A DNA stretch of 7,701 bases, taken from contig JAGBFZ010000103.1 of assembly GCA_018110855.1 (NCBI GenBank), positions 1 through 7,701 of the forward strand, in the 5' to 3' direction. Positions 1-6,829 of the stretch are shown in pieces. Source of the DNA: Oscillospiraceae bacterium. GTDB taxonomy: Bacteria > Bacillota > Clostridia > Oscillospirales > Ruminococcaceae. Below the pieces are notes generated by a model that saw nothing but the letters and a program-made list of their open reading frames with translations, ran no database searches and was not told the DNA's origin. The position numbers and the translations under genes are program-made. The stretch's first letter is position 1. The number at the start of each line of letters is the position of its first letter.

Positions 1-21
1 ACACTTTCACAATCAACTATC

Positions 22-26
22 GGAGG
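22..26 (+). promoter_or_regulatory. Ribosome binding site that supports a TTG start for the metY-type gene
   Basis: GGAGG lies 8 nt before the TTG at 35, which is ideal spacing. The next in-frame ATG (codon 29, at 119) is well inside the conserved N-terminal part of the family and has no comparable site. This decides in favour of the rare TTG start. The promoter and any leader or riboswitch must lie before base 1, so nothing can be said about them. Confidence 0.8.
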
Positions 27-34
27 TCTTTACA

Positions 35-1321
35 TTGAAGGAAATCAAAAATACAGCAAAAATTGAAACCAAATGCCTGCATTCGGGCTACACACCAAAA
101 AACGGCGAGCCCCGTGTTATGCCCATTGTTCAGAGCACAACATATGTTTACGATTCCACAAACTCCGTTGCGGACGTTTTCGACGACCCGACACTGAGCC
201 TTATCTACTCACGCTTTGAAAATCCCACGACCGACTGTGTTGAAAAGAAAATTGCGGCTCTTGAGGGCGGAGCGGCGGCTATGTGTACCTCCAGCGGTCA
301 GGCTGCTTCTCTTCTTTCTATCCTGAACATCTGTGAGGCGGGAGACAGCTTTATCGCTTCCTCTTCAATCTACGGCGGGACTGTTAACCTTTTCGGCTTC
401 ACTCTTAAAAAAATGGGTATCGAATGCATCTGGGTAGATGTTAATACTACTCCCGAGGAGCTTGACGCTGCTTTTAAGCCAAATACAAAGGCTGTTTTCG
501 GTGAAACCATTGCTAATCCTGCTCTCACCGTTTTTGACATCGAAATGTGGGCGGACGCTGCACATAAGCATGGTGTTCCCCTTATTGTTGACAACACCTT
601 CGCAACTCCGTTCCTTTGCAGACCCATCGAATGGGGCGCAGATATCGTTGTTCACTCCACATCGAAATATATGGACGGTCATGCTGTACAGGTTGGCGGT
701 GTTATTGTTGACAGCGGAAAATTCAACTGGGCAAACGGCAAATTCCCATGTCTTTCCGAGCCTGATGAGAGCTATCACGGCACGGTTTATACAAAGCAGT
801 ATCCTGCTGCTCCCTACATAACAAAAGCAAGAATGCAGCTTATGAGAGATTTCGGCTGCTATCCTGCCGCTCATTCATCGTTCCTGTTAAATCTCGGACT
901 TGAAACTCTTGCAGTCCGTATGCCTGTTTATTGCAGCAATGCCCTCAAGGCTGCTGAGTTTATAGCTTCCTCCGACAAGGTCGAGGCTGTATATTATCCG
1001 GGTCTCAAAAACGATAAATATCACAAGCTGGCAGAAAAGTATCTTCCTCTGGGGACAAGCGGTGTTATCTCATTCTCAATAAAGGGCGGACGTGACGCTG
1101 CGGTCAGGTTTATGGATTCGCTTGAGCTTGCTTCAAATGAGGTCCATGTTGCAGATATACGCACCTGCGTTCTTCACCCTGCTTCCGCAACTCACCGTCA
1201 GCTCTCGGATGAGCAGCTTATTGCTGCAGGAATTGACGGCGGACTTATCCGTCTTTCTGTGGGACTTGAGAATATTGATGACATCATTGCGGATATCAAG
1301 CAGGCATTTGACAGAATGTAA
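35..1321 (+). CDS. metY: O-acetylhomoserine sulfhydrylase (O-acetylhomoserine aminocarboxypropyltransferase), PLP-dependent
   Basis: This is a 428-residue cytoplasmic enzyme of the Cys/Met-metabolism PLP family. It is expected to make homocysteine from O-acetyl-L-homoserine and sulfide, the direct sulfhydrylation route to methionine. Visible family marks are YSRFENPT (58-65), whose Tyr and Arg contact the cofactor phosphate of the partner subunit; SSGQAA (86-91); Tyr113 in the IYGGT loop that stacks on the pyridine ring; Asp186 in VDNTFATP; the Schiff-base Lys211 in HSTSKYMDGH; and Arg406 in IRLSVGLE, the usual substrate-carboxylate ligand. The length of about 430 and the insert after Lys211 (about 225-265) fit O-acetylhomoserine sulfhydrylases rather than the shorter (about 380-400) cystathionine gamma-synthases and lyases. 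Translation starts at TTG, with GGAGG 8 nt upstream. It is the first gene in the window and lies 27 nt before a cysteine synthase-like gene, so the two are probably co-transcribed. O-succinylhomoserine or O-phosphohomoserine as substrate cannot be excluded from sequence alone. Confidence 0.9.
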   Translation: MKEIKNTAKIETKCLHSGYTPKNGEPRVMPIVQSTTYVYDSTNSVADVFDDPTLSLIYSRFENPTTDCVEKKIAALEGGAAAMCTSSGQAASLLSILNICEAGDSFIASSSIYGGTVNLFGFTLKKMGIECIWVDVNTTPEELDAAFKPNTKAVFGETIANPALTVFDIEMWADAAHKHGVPLIVDNTFATPFLCRPIEWGADIVVHSTSKYMDGHAVQVGGVIVDSGKFNWANGKFPCLSEPDESYHGTVYTKQYPAAPYITKARMQLMRDFGCYPAAHSSFLLNLGLETLAVRMPVYCSNALKAAEFIASSDKVEAVYYPGLKNDKYHKLAEKYLPLGTSGVISFSIKGGRDAAVRFMDSLELASNEVHVADIRTCVLHPASATHRQLSDEQLIAAGIDGGLIRLSVGLENIDDIIADIKQAFDRM

Positions 1322-1348
1322 CCATCAGATGAGAGGTAATCCTATTCA

Positions 1349-2356
1349 ATGAATACAGATAAATTCAGCAGAATCGAAGGGCTTATCGGGAAAACTCCCC
1401 TCCTTGAGATCCGTTACACCTATAAAGAACGTCCCGGACGGATATTTGCAAAAGCGGAATACCTTAATATGACAGGAAGCATCAAGGACAGGGTTGCTTT
1501 TCATATAATGAAAAAAGCCTATGAGAACAATGCAATTTCCCCCTCAGACGTTATCTGCGAGGCTACCAGCGGCAACACGGGGATCGCTTTCTCGGCTATC
1601 GGCAGCTATCTTGGCCATAAGGTCATTATCTATATGCCAGATTGGATGAGCGCAGAGCGGATAAATCTGATGAAAAGCTTCGGTGCGGAGGTGCGCCTTG
1701 TTTCAAGAGAGCAGGGAGGCTTTTTAGGTTCCATTTCGCTTACCGAAGAGCTTGCAAAGCAGGGAAATGTATTTCTCCCCTGTCAGTTTTCCAATGAAGA
1801 TAACACCGAAGCCCATATGCTTTACACAGGCAAGGAGATATCCCGTCAGCTTTCCGCACTGGGACTGACCGCCGACGGAGTTGTTGCGGGAGTAGGTACA
1901 GGCGGTACGGTTATGGGTATCGGCAGGAGACTCAGAAAGGATAATCCCAAATGCGGTATCTTTCCCCTTGAGCCTTTGAACTCCCCAACTCTTTCAACAG
2001 GCTATAAGGTCGGCAAGCACCGTATACAAGGCATTTCCGATGAGTTTATTCCTTCAATCCTCAAGCTTGATGAGGCTGATGCAATAATTTCGGTTGACGA
2101 TATCGATTCAATCATCATGGCTCAGACTTTGTCACGCCGTTTTGGAATAGGTGTTGGTATTTCCTCGGGTGCAAATATGCTTGGCTGTATACTTGCCCGT
2201 GAGAAGCTGGGACCCGACAGCACTGTTGTAACCGTGTTTGCTGATGATAACAAGAAATATCTCTCAACAGACTATTCCGATGAGCATATCATAAAGGATA
2301 ATTACCTTACCAAAGACATCGTTCTCACGGATGTTGTTGCGCACAAATATGAGTAA
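1349..2356 (+). CDS. cysK: Cysteine synthase-like PLP enzyme (O-acetylserine sulfhydrylase family)
   Basis: This is a 335-residue fold-type II PLP enzyme of the cysteine synthase / cystathionine beta-synthase family. The likely reaction is O-acetylserine plus sulfide to cysteine and acetate, in the cytoplasm. Seen in the sequence: the Schiff-base Lys46 in TGSIKDR, the substrate loop TSGNTG (73-78), the phosphate-cradling glycine loop GTGGT (183-187), the pyridine-binding SSGAN (272-276), and a C-terminal FADDNKKYLSTD (297-308) typical of bacterial cysteine synthases. There is no C-terminal CBS domain and no heme-binding N-terminal region. Several loops differ from textbook CysK: NMTGS replaces the usual NPxxS before Lys46, SREQGGFLGSI stands at 119-129, and EPLNSPTLSTGYKVGKH at 208-224. 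Whether it uses O-acetylserine, or serine plus homocysteine as in reverse transsulfuration, is therefore open. Start: ATG with GAGAGG 12 nt upstream. It follows metY by 27 nt, and its stop overlaps the start of the next gene. Confidence 0.85.
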   Translation: MNTDKFSRIEGLIGKTPLLEIRYTYKERPGRIFAKAEYLNMTGSIKDRVAFHIMKKAYENNAISPSDVICEATSGNTGIAFSAIGSYLGHKVIIYMPDWMSAERINLMKSFGAEVRLVSREQGGFLGSISLTEELAKQGNVFLPCQFSNEDNTEAHMLYTGKEISRQLSALGLTADGVVAGVGTGGTVMGIGRRLRKDNPKCGIFPLEPLNSPTLSTGYKVGKHRIQGISDEFIPSILKLDEADAIISVDDIDSIIMAQTLSRRFGIGVGISSGANMLGCILAREKLGPDSTVVTVFADDNKKYLSTDYSDEHIIKDNYLTKDIVLTDVVAHKYE

Positions 2357-3242
2357 CATATTAAATTGCTGCACTCTCTGCCCTCGGGAATGTATGGCGG
2401 ACAGAGAGCATACTCACGGTCTTTGCGGAGGCGGGCTTTTGCCCCGTGCCGCAAAGGCTTATCTTCATATGTGGGAAGAGCCATGCATTTCGGGAACTAA
2501 AGGCTCGGGAACGGTTTTCTTTTCCGGGTGCAGCTTAAAATGCTGCTTCTGTCAGAATTATAAAATATCTGCTGAGAATTTCGGCAGGGAGATAACTGTG
2601 GACAGGCTTGCCGAAATTTTTCTTGAGCTTCAGGACAAGGGCGCGCATAATATCAATCTTGTCAGCCCTACCCACTATGTTCCGCAGATAATCTCCGCTC
2701 TTGATAAATGCCGAGGAAAGCTTGATATCCCTGTTGCATACAACAGCGGCGGATATGAGAAAACGGATACTCTCGAAATGCTCAGGGGCTATGTGGACAT
2801 TTTCATGCCCGATATCAAATATTTCAGCACTGAGCTGTCGGAAAAATACTCTGCTGCTGCTGATTATTTTGAATATGCTTCAAAGGCTGTTTCAAAAATG
2901 ATCGAGCTTGCGGGAAAGCCGAAATTTGACAATAACGGAATTTTGAAAAAGGGTGTAATTATCCGACATATGGTACTCCCCTCTCACCGCCGTGATTCGG
3001 AAGAAATTCTCAGGAAAATATATGAGCTGTATCCGACGGACAGCTTCCTTCTGAGCCTTATGAGCCAGTACACGCCCTTTTACAAAAGCGCCGAGCACAA
3101 GGAGATCGACCGACGAATTTCCACCTATGAATACGAAAAGGTGGCAGAGCTTGCATATGACCTTGGTTTCAAAGGATTTATGCAGGAACGGTCATCTGCA
3201 AAAGAGGAATACACTCCCGATTTTGATCTTATCGGAATATGA
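2349..3242 (+). CDS. PflX-like (COG1313) radical SAM protein, function unknown
   Basis: This is a 297-residue protein of the radical SAM superfamily, closest by pattern to the PflX/COG1313 group, which is often named a pyruvate formate-lyase activating enzyme homologue although no substrate is established. The [4Fe-4S]/SAM site is C61-x3-C65-x2-C68 in FSGCSLKCCFCQN. Other family marks are EPCISG (44-49), NINLVSPTHY (101-110), the SAM-contact strand YNSGGYE (131-137), PDIKY (154-158), IRHMVLP (205-211) and MSQYTPF (238-244). Before the radical SAM core lies a second cysteine group (C7, C8, C11, C15, C26; NCCTLCPREC), a family trait that could bind metal. I chose ATG 2349 because ATGAGTAA overlaps the preceding stop by 8 nt, suggesting translational coupling, and because the family starts just before the first cysteines. 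ATG 2331 would add six residues and is possible. Neither has a clear ribosome binding site. No glycyl radical enzyme is present in the window, so an activase role is not supported by context. Confidence 0.85.
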   Translation: MSNILNCCTLCPRECMADREHTHGLCGGGLLPRAAKAYLHMWEEPCISGTKGSGTVFFSGCSLKCCFCQNYKISAENFGREITVDRLAEIFLELQDKGAHNINLVSPTHYVPQIISALDKCRGKLDIPVAYNSGGYEKTDTLEMLRGYVDIFMPDIKYFSTELSEKYSAAADYFEYASKAVSKMIELAGKPKFDNNGILKKGVIIRHMVLPSHRRDSEEILRKIYELYPTDSFLLSLMSQYTPFYKSAEHKEIDRRISTYEYEKVAELAYDLGFKGFMQERSSAKEEYTPDFDLIGI

Positions 3243-3262
3243 ATACTGAAAGGAAAAGCTAA

Positions 3263-5440
3263 ATGGAAATAAATGTACAGCTTCACAACGAATTTAACGT
3301 CAAACAGGAATACATCGACAACATTATCAATTTTCTTGACAGCGGCTGCACTGTACCCTTTATTGCCCGCTACCGCAAGGAATATCATGGAACTCTTGAC
3401 GATCAGACAATCCGACTTATCTCCGAAAGGCTTGCATATTTAAGAAATCTCGACAAGCGCCGCAGCGAGATAATAAACTCCATTACCGAGCAAGGTAAAA
3501 TGACTCCCGAGCTTGAAGCAGCAATTTCCGCTGCGTCTGTACTTGTGGAGCTGGAGGATATTTACCGTCCATTTAAGCAGAAACGCCGCACAAGGGCTTC
3601 CGCAGCAAAGGAAAAGGGTCTTGAGCCTCTGGCATTGTTTATTCTTGAGCAATCCCCAAAGGCAGAGCCTGAGAAGGAAGCTGAGAAATATATAGACCCC
3701 GAAAAGGGCGTTGAATCCGTTGATGACGCCATTGCGGGAGCCTGCGATATTATTGCGGAGAATGTTTCCGATGACGCTGAGCTAAGAAAGCGTCTCAGAA
3801 AGCAGTTTATTGCCCGCGGCTCTGTAATATCCGCAGGAAATGAAGAAAAGGACCCCGAGGGAACATACAGGAACTACTACGATTTTTCCGAGCCTGTGAG
3901 CAAAATTGCAGGACACAGGATCCTTGCTCTCGACCGTGGCGAAAGGGAAGAAAAGCTCAAAGTAACTGTAGTTCTCCCCGAGGGTGAAGCCGAAAGGATA
4001 ATTACCGGAGCATATAAAAAAAGCTCCTGCAAATGCGGAGAGCTTGTGGAAGCAGCTTGTCTTGACAGCTGGAAACGTCTTATTTATCCGTCTGTGGAGC
4101 GTGAGATACGCACTGAGCTGACCGATAAGGCAAGCGAATCCGCAATCAAGGTTTTCTCCTCAAATCTTCGTCAGCTTCTTATGCAGCCTCCCGTTAAGGA
4201 CAGCATTACTCTGGGTGTTGACCCGGGCTTCAGAACAGGCTGCAAGCTGGCTGTTGTGGACGGAACGGGAAAGGTTCTTGACACGGGCGTTGCTTACATT
4301 ACCACCAATGAAAAATTCAAAATTGAGCAGGGCAAGCAGAAGATCAGACAGCTTATTGACAAATATAATGTCACGACTATTGCGATCGGTAATGGTACCG
4401 CTTCCCGTGAATCCGAGCAGATAGTTTCGGAAATAATCAAGGATATCGACAGAAAGGTTGCCTATATGGTGGTTTCTGAGGCAGGTGCGTCAGTTTATTC
4501 TGCATCAAAGCTGGCTGCGGAGGAATTTCCCGATTACGATGTATCTCTCCGAAGTGCGGTTTCCATTGCCCGCAGACTGCAGGACCCTCTTGCGGAGCTT
4601 GTGAAGATCGACCCGAAATCCATCGGTGTGGGACAGTATCAGCACGATATGCCCAAAGCCCGTCTTGATGAGGCTTTAGGCGGAGTTGTGGAGGACTGCG
4701 TTAACTCGGTTGGAGTTGATCTTAACACCGCATCTCAGTCTCTTCTTACATATATTTCGGGTATCAATTCGGGCGTTGCAAAAAATATTGTTGCTTATCG
4801 TGAGGAAAACGGTGCATTTACCGACAGAAAGCAGCTTATGAAGGTCCCCAAGCTGGGAGCAAAGGCATTTGAACAGTGCGCAGGCTTTCTGAGAGTGCCT
4901 ATGGGCAAAAATCCCCTTGATAATACTTCTGTTCACCCCGAAAGCTACAAGGCTGCCTCAGAGCTTATTAAAATCTGCGGCTTTGATATTGCGGATATCG
5001 GCAGCGAGAAAATGAACGATATTTCTGCTGCTGCTGACAAGATCGGCGTTCAGGAATTATCTGACAAGCTCGGTGTAGGCGTTCCCACTGTCAGGGATAT
5101 CCTCAAGGAGCTTGCAAAGCCAGGACGTGACCCGAGAGACGAGCTGCCCCCTCCCCTTCTCAGAAGCGGCGATGTTATGGAGCTGAAGGATCTTAAAGCA
5201 GGAATGGAGCTTGTTGGAACGATCCGAAACATTACCGATTTCGGCTGCTTTGTTGACTGCGGAGTGCATGAGGATGGACTTGTTCACATTTCGCAGATTT
5301 GCAACAGGTTCATCAAGCACCCTCTCGAAGCTGTCAAGGTAGGCGATGTAGTAAAAGTATGGGTGCTCGACGTGGACATGAAGAGAAAAAGAATTTCCCT
5401 AACCATGAGACCCGACAGAGCACCCAAATCAATCGAATAA
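3263..5440 (+). CDS. tex: Tex, RNA-binding transcription accessory protein (YqgF-like and S1 domains)
   Basis: This is a full-length 725-residue Tex protein, a broadly conserved bacterial nucleic-acid-binding factor related to eukaryotic Spt6 and linked to transcription. Domain order by reading: an N-terminal helical Tex region (about 1-200, with FIARYRKE at 33-40 and EDIYRPFKQKRRTRA at 98-112); a YqgF/RNase H-like domain (about 315-440, opening with GVDPGFRTGCKLAVVD and containing AIGNGTASRE at 374-383); a conserved IGVGQYQHDM (454-463); a helix-hairpin-helix pair (about 478-545, with YISGINSGVAKNIVAYR and KVPKLGAKAFEQCAGFLR); a linking helical segment (about 555-620); and a C-terminal S1 domain (about 645-717, GTIRNITDFGCFVDCGVHEDGLVHIS). 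Start: ATG with AAAGGA 8 nt upstream, 20 nt after the radical SAM gene and with no promoter between, so it is probably the last gene of the same operon. A terminator begins 12 nt after its stop. Confidence 0.96.
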   Translation: MEINVQLHNEFNVKQEYIDNIINFLDSGCTVPFIARYRKEYHGTLDDQTIRLISERLAYLRNLDKRRSEIINSITEQGKMTPELEAAISAASVLVELEDIYRPFKQKRRTRASAAKEKGLEPLALFILEQSPKAEPEKEAEKYIDPEKGVESVDDAIAGACDIIAENVSDDAELRKRLRKQFIARGSVISAGNEEKDPEGTYRNYYDFSEPVSKIAGHRILALDRGEREEKLKVTVVLPEGEAERIITGAYKKSSCKCGELVEAACLDSWKRLIYPSVEREIRTELTDKASESAIKVFSSNLRQLLMQPPVKDSITLGVDPGFRTGCKLAVVDGTGKVLDTGVAYITTNEKFKIEQGKQKIRQLIDKYNVTTIAIGNGTASRESEQIVSEIIKDIDRKVAYMVVSEAGASVYSASKLAAEEFPDYDVSLRSAVSIARRLQDPLAELVKIDPKSIGVGQYQHDMPKARLDEALGGVVEDCVNSVGVDLNTASQSLLTYISGINSGVAKNIVAYREENGAFTDRKQLMKVPKLGAKAFEQCAGFLRVPMGKNPLDNTSVHPESYKAASELIKICGFDIADIGSEKMNDISAAADKIGVQELSDKLGVGVPTVRDILKELAKPGRDPRDELPPPLLRSGDVMELKDLKAGMELVGTIRNITDFGCFVDCGVHEDGLVHISQICNRFIKHPLEAVKVGDVVKVWVLDVDMKRKRISLTMRPDRAPKSIE

Positions 5441-5451
5441 ATTTTTTCATC

Positions 5452-5482
5452 GGAGCGGCATTATTTTTGCTGCTCCTTTTTT
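5452..5482 (+). terminator. Rho-independent terminator of the metY-to-tex operon
   Basis: GGAGCGGCA (5452-5460) pairs with TGCTGCTCC (5468-5476), a 9-bp stem with one G-U pair, around a 7-nt loop TTATTTT. A run of six T follows at 5477-5482, and more T-rich sequence follows that. The T-tract exists only on the + strand side; reading the - strand, the hairpin is followed by GATGAAAAAA. It is therefore directional for tex. The structure overlaps the last codons and stop codon of the convergent AI-2E gene. Confidence 0.85.
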
Positions 5483-6696
5483 ATTTTCGGCGGTTTGCCG
5501 CTTTCAACAGGCTCTTTTTTCAGATAATAAGCCTCTGTTTCCGGAGGAAGGCCCTTTCTTTTAAGAAGGGTTTCCAATACCTCCTGGATCAGTGCATAGA
5601 TCACTGCGAAAATAGGCACTCCAAGAAGCATTCCTGCAAAACCAAACAAGCCTCCGCCAAGGAAAATGGCAAACATTACCCAGAATGCGGGCAGTCCGGT
5701 TGAATCTCCGAGAATATGTGGACCGAGAATATTTCCGTCAAACTGCTGCAGAATTAATATCATGAGAATGAACCATATCGTCTGAGAGGGCGCAGAAATA
5801 AGCAGCAGCAGAGCGGATGGTATCGCTCCGATAAAGGGTCCGAAAAACGGGATAATATTGGTGATGCCGATGATGGTGCTGATAAGAACGGGAAATTCCA
5901 TTTTGAATATTGTCATCAGAATAAAGCATATCATTCCGATGATAAAGGAATCAAGTATCTTTCCGGTAATAAAGCCGTTAAGAGATTTATTGATCTTTGA
6001 GCAGATCCGTCCTATCTCAGCAGATACTTTCTCGGGGAACAGGGCAATATTTATCTTTCTGCACTGAGCTATGAATTTCTCCTTGTCAAGCAAAAGGTAG
6101 ACTGCCACGATAAAGCCTATAATAAAATCCTTGAGAGCTATTGCAAAGCCCACTGCACCGTCCTTGAGCTTAACAGCCCAGTCCCCCACCTTCGGGATAA
6201 GGCTGTTTACCGCATTTATTACAGTGACCTCAACCTTATCAAGCTGTCCGTTAAGGTATGTAGCGATATCGGGATATTCTGCAAGAGTAGTGTTGATCCA
6301 TGTATAGATATTGTTTATATAATTCTGAGCATTGCTGAAGATCTTCATCAGACTTTCAAGTACCTGTGGTACGATAATTGCAATAAGAGCTGCAATAACT
6401 GCAAAGCCGAAAAAAATTGCTGCAATAGTACCGATGAATCTGCATAGCTTCGGATGAGGCTTCTTTCGCTCAAAGAGCTTTTTCATGAGCTTTTCAACAG
6501 CGAGCATTACGGGATTAAGAAGAAAGGCTATCACAAAGCCCCACACAAATGATGATAATGTATTTACAGCTGTCCCAAGAGCGCCGGTAATATCTGAGAA
6601 TTTTACCACGACAAGCACCAGAGCCAGACAAATTGAAAAGGTTATGACAGTATAAGCAGAAATGGTAGTATATTTGCTGTTCCAATCGACCTTCAT
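5461..6696 (-). CDS. AI-2E family (PerM/YdiK-like) multi-pass membrane transporter
   Basis: This is a 411-residue integral membrane protein of the AI-2E family, a group named after the proposed autoinducer-2 exporter TqsA but with varied or unknown substrates (some members act in Na+/H+ antiport). Hydrophobic segments are visible at about 12-32, 44-66, 86-110, 182-204, 246-266, 268-300, 304-318 and 336-375. The long polar stretch between the third and fourth (about 111-180) is typical of the family. Signature motifs near the C-terminus are ITNIIPFFGPFIGAIP (278-293), QFDGNILGPHILGDSTGLP (318-336) and GMLLGVPIFAVIY (355-367). The tail from 376 is lysine-, proline- and glutamate-rich and probably cytoplasmic. 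Start: ATG at 6696 with GAAAGGA at 6705-6711, 8 nt upstream. It has its own promoter and is convergent with tex, with 20 nt between the stops. No nearby gene points to a substrate, so a quorum-sensing role should not be assumed. Confidence 0.92.
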   Translation of the reverse strand: MKVDWNSKYTTISAYTVITFSICLALVLVVVKFSDITGALGTAVNTLSSFVWGFVIAFLLNPVMLAVEKLMKKLFERKKPHPKLCRFIGTIAAIFFGFAVIAALIAIIVPQVLESLMKIFSNAQNYINNIYTWINTTLAEYPDIATYLNGQLDKVEVTVINAVNSLIPKVGDWAVKLKDGAVGFAIALKDFIIGFIVAVYLLLDKEKFIAQCRKINIALFPEKVSAEIGRICSKINKSLNGFITGKILDSFIIGMICFILMTIFKMEFPVLISTIIGITNIIPFFGPFIGAIPSALLLLISAPSQTIWFILMILILQQFDGNILGPHILGDSTGLPAFWVMFAIFLGGGLFGFAGMLLGVPIFAVIYALIQEVLETLLKRKGLPPETEAYYLKKEPVESGKPPKIKKEQQK

Positions 6697-6731
6697 ATAG
6701 CAGATCCTTTCAAAATCATATATACATATAT

Positions 6732-6760
6732 ATTATACAACAGATTTGCGCTCTTGTAAA
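6732..6760 (-). promoter_or_regulatory. Sigma-A-like promoter of the AI-2E gene
   Basis: On the - strand, TTTACA (6760-6755) and TATAAT (6737-6732) are separated by exactly 17 nt (6754-6738). This is one mismatch from the consensus in the -35 box and a perfect -10 box. Transcription would start near 6725, giving a leader of roughly 30 nt before the ATG at 6696. The leader begins in an alternating AT tract (6718-6733) that contains the short dyad ATATA-CA-TATAT. Confidence 0.8.
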
Positions 6761-6780
6761 CAGCTTTTAAATAATTTTAC

Positions 6781-6818
6781 AAAAAATGAGGCGCTGCGCT
6801 TTTTTGCGCTGCGCCCCA
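6781..6818 (-). terminator. Rho-independent terminator of the zinc-ribbon gene
   Basis: Reading the - strand from 6818, the arms TGGGGCGCAGCGC and GCGCAGCGCCTCA flank a loop of six A (6805-6800). They form a 13-position stem with one G-U pair and one internal A-A mismatch, followed at once by six T (6786-6781). The stem is very GC-rich in an AT-rich intergenic region. It lies 12 nt after the stop of the zinc-ribbon gene and upstream of the AI-2E promoter, so it separates the two - strand genes. No T-tract follows on the + strand. Confidence 0.88.
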
Positions 6819-6829
6819 AAGGGATCACA

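Noticed and set aside
365..874. Long open frames opposite or in other frames of the metY-type gene, such as 365-874 on the - strand and 438-821 on the + strand
   Set aside because: They overlap a well-supported enzyme along their whole length, have no ribosome binding site of note, and their proteins show no recognisable domain. They are shadows of the real gene.
2331..2348. ATG 2331 as the start of the radical SAM gene
   Set aside because: Possible, but it adds only six residues outside the conserved region, increases the overlap with the upstream gene to 26 nt and has no better ribosome binding site. ATG 2349 with the ATGAGTAA overlap is preferred.
5299..5703. A 134-codon + strand frame bridging the tex 3' end and the AI-2E 3' end
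   Set aside because: It starts inside tex, crosses a strong terminator, and its product is low-complexity and rich in Cys, His and Lys as expected of antisense translation. The AI-2E frame on the other strand carries clear family motifs.
6716..6737. Alternating AT tract downstream of the AI-2E promoter as a repeat or operator
   Set aside because: It is short, low in complexity and explained by the -10 box and initial transcribed region. The dyad ATATA-CA-TATAT is expected by chance in such a tract.
6790..6814. Direct repeat of GCGCTGCGC on either side of six T
   Set aside because: Each copy is nearly self-complementary, so the direct repeat is a by-product of the terminator stem with its central mismatch, not an independent repeat element.
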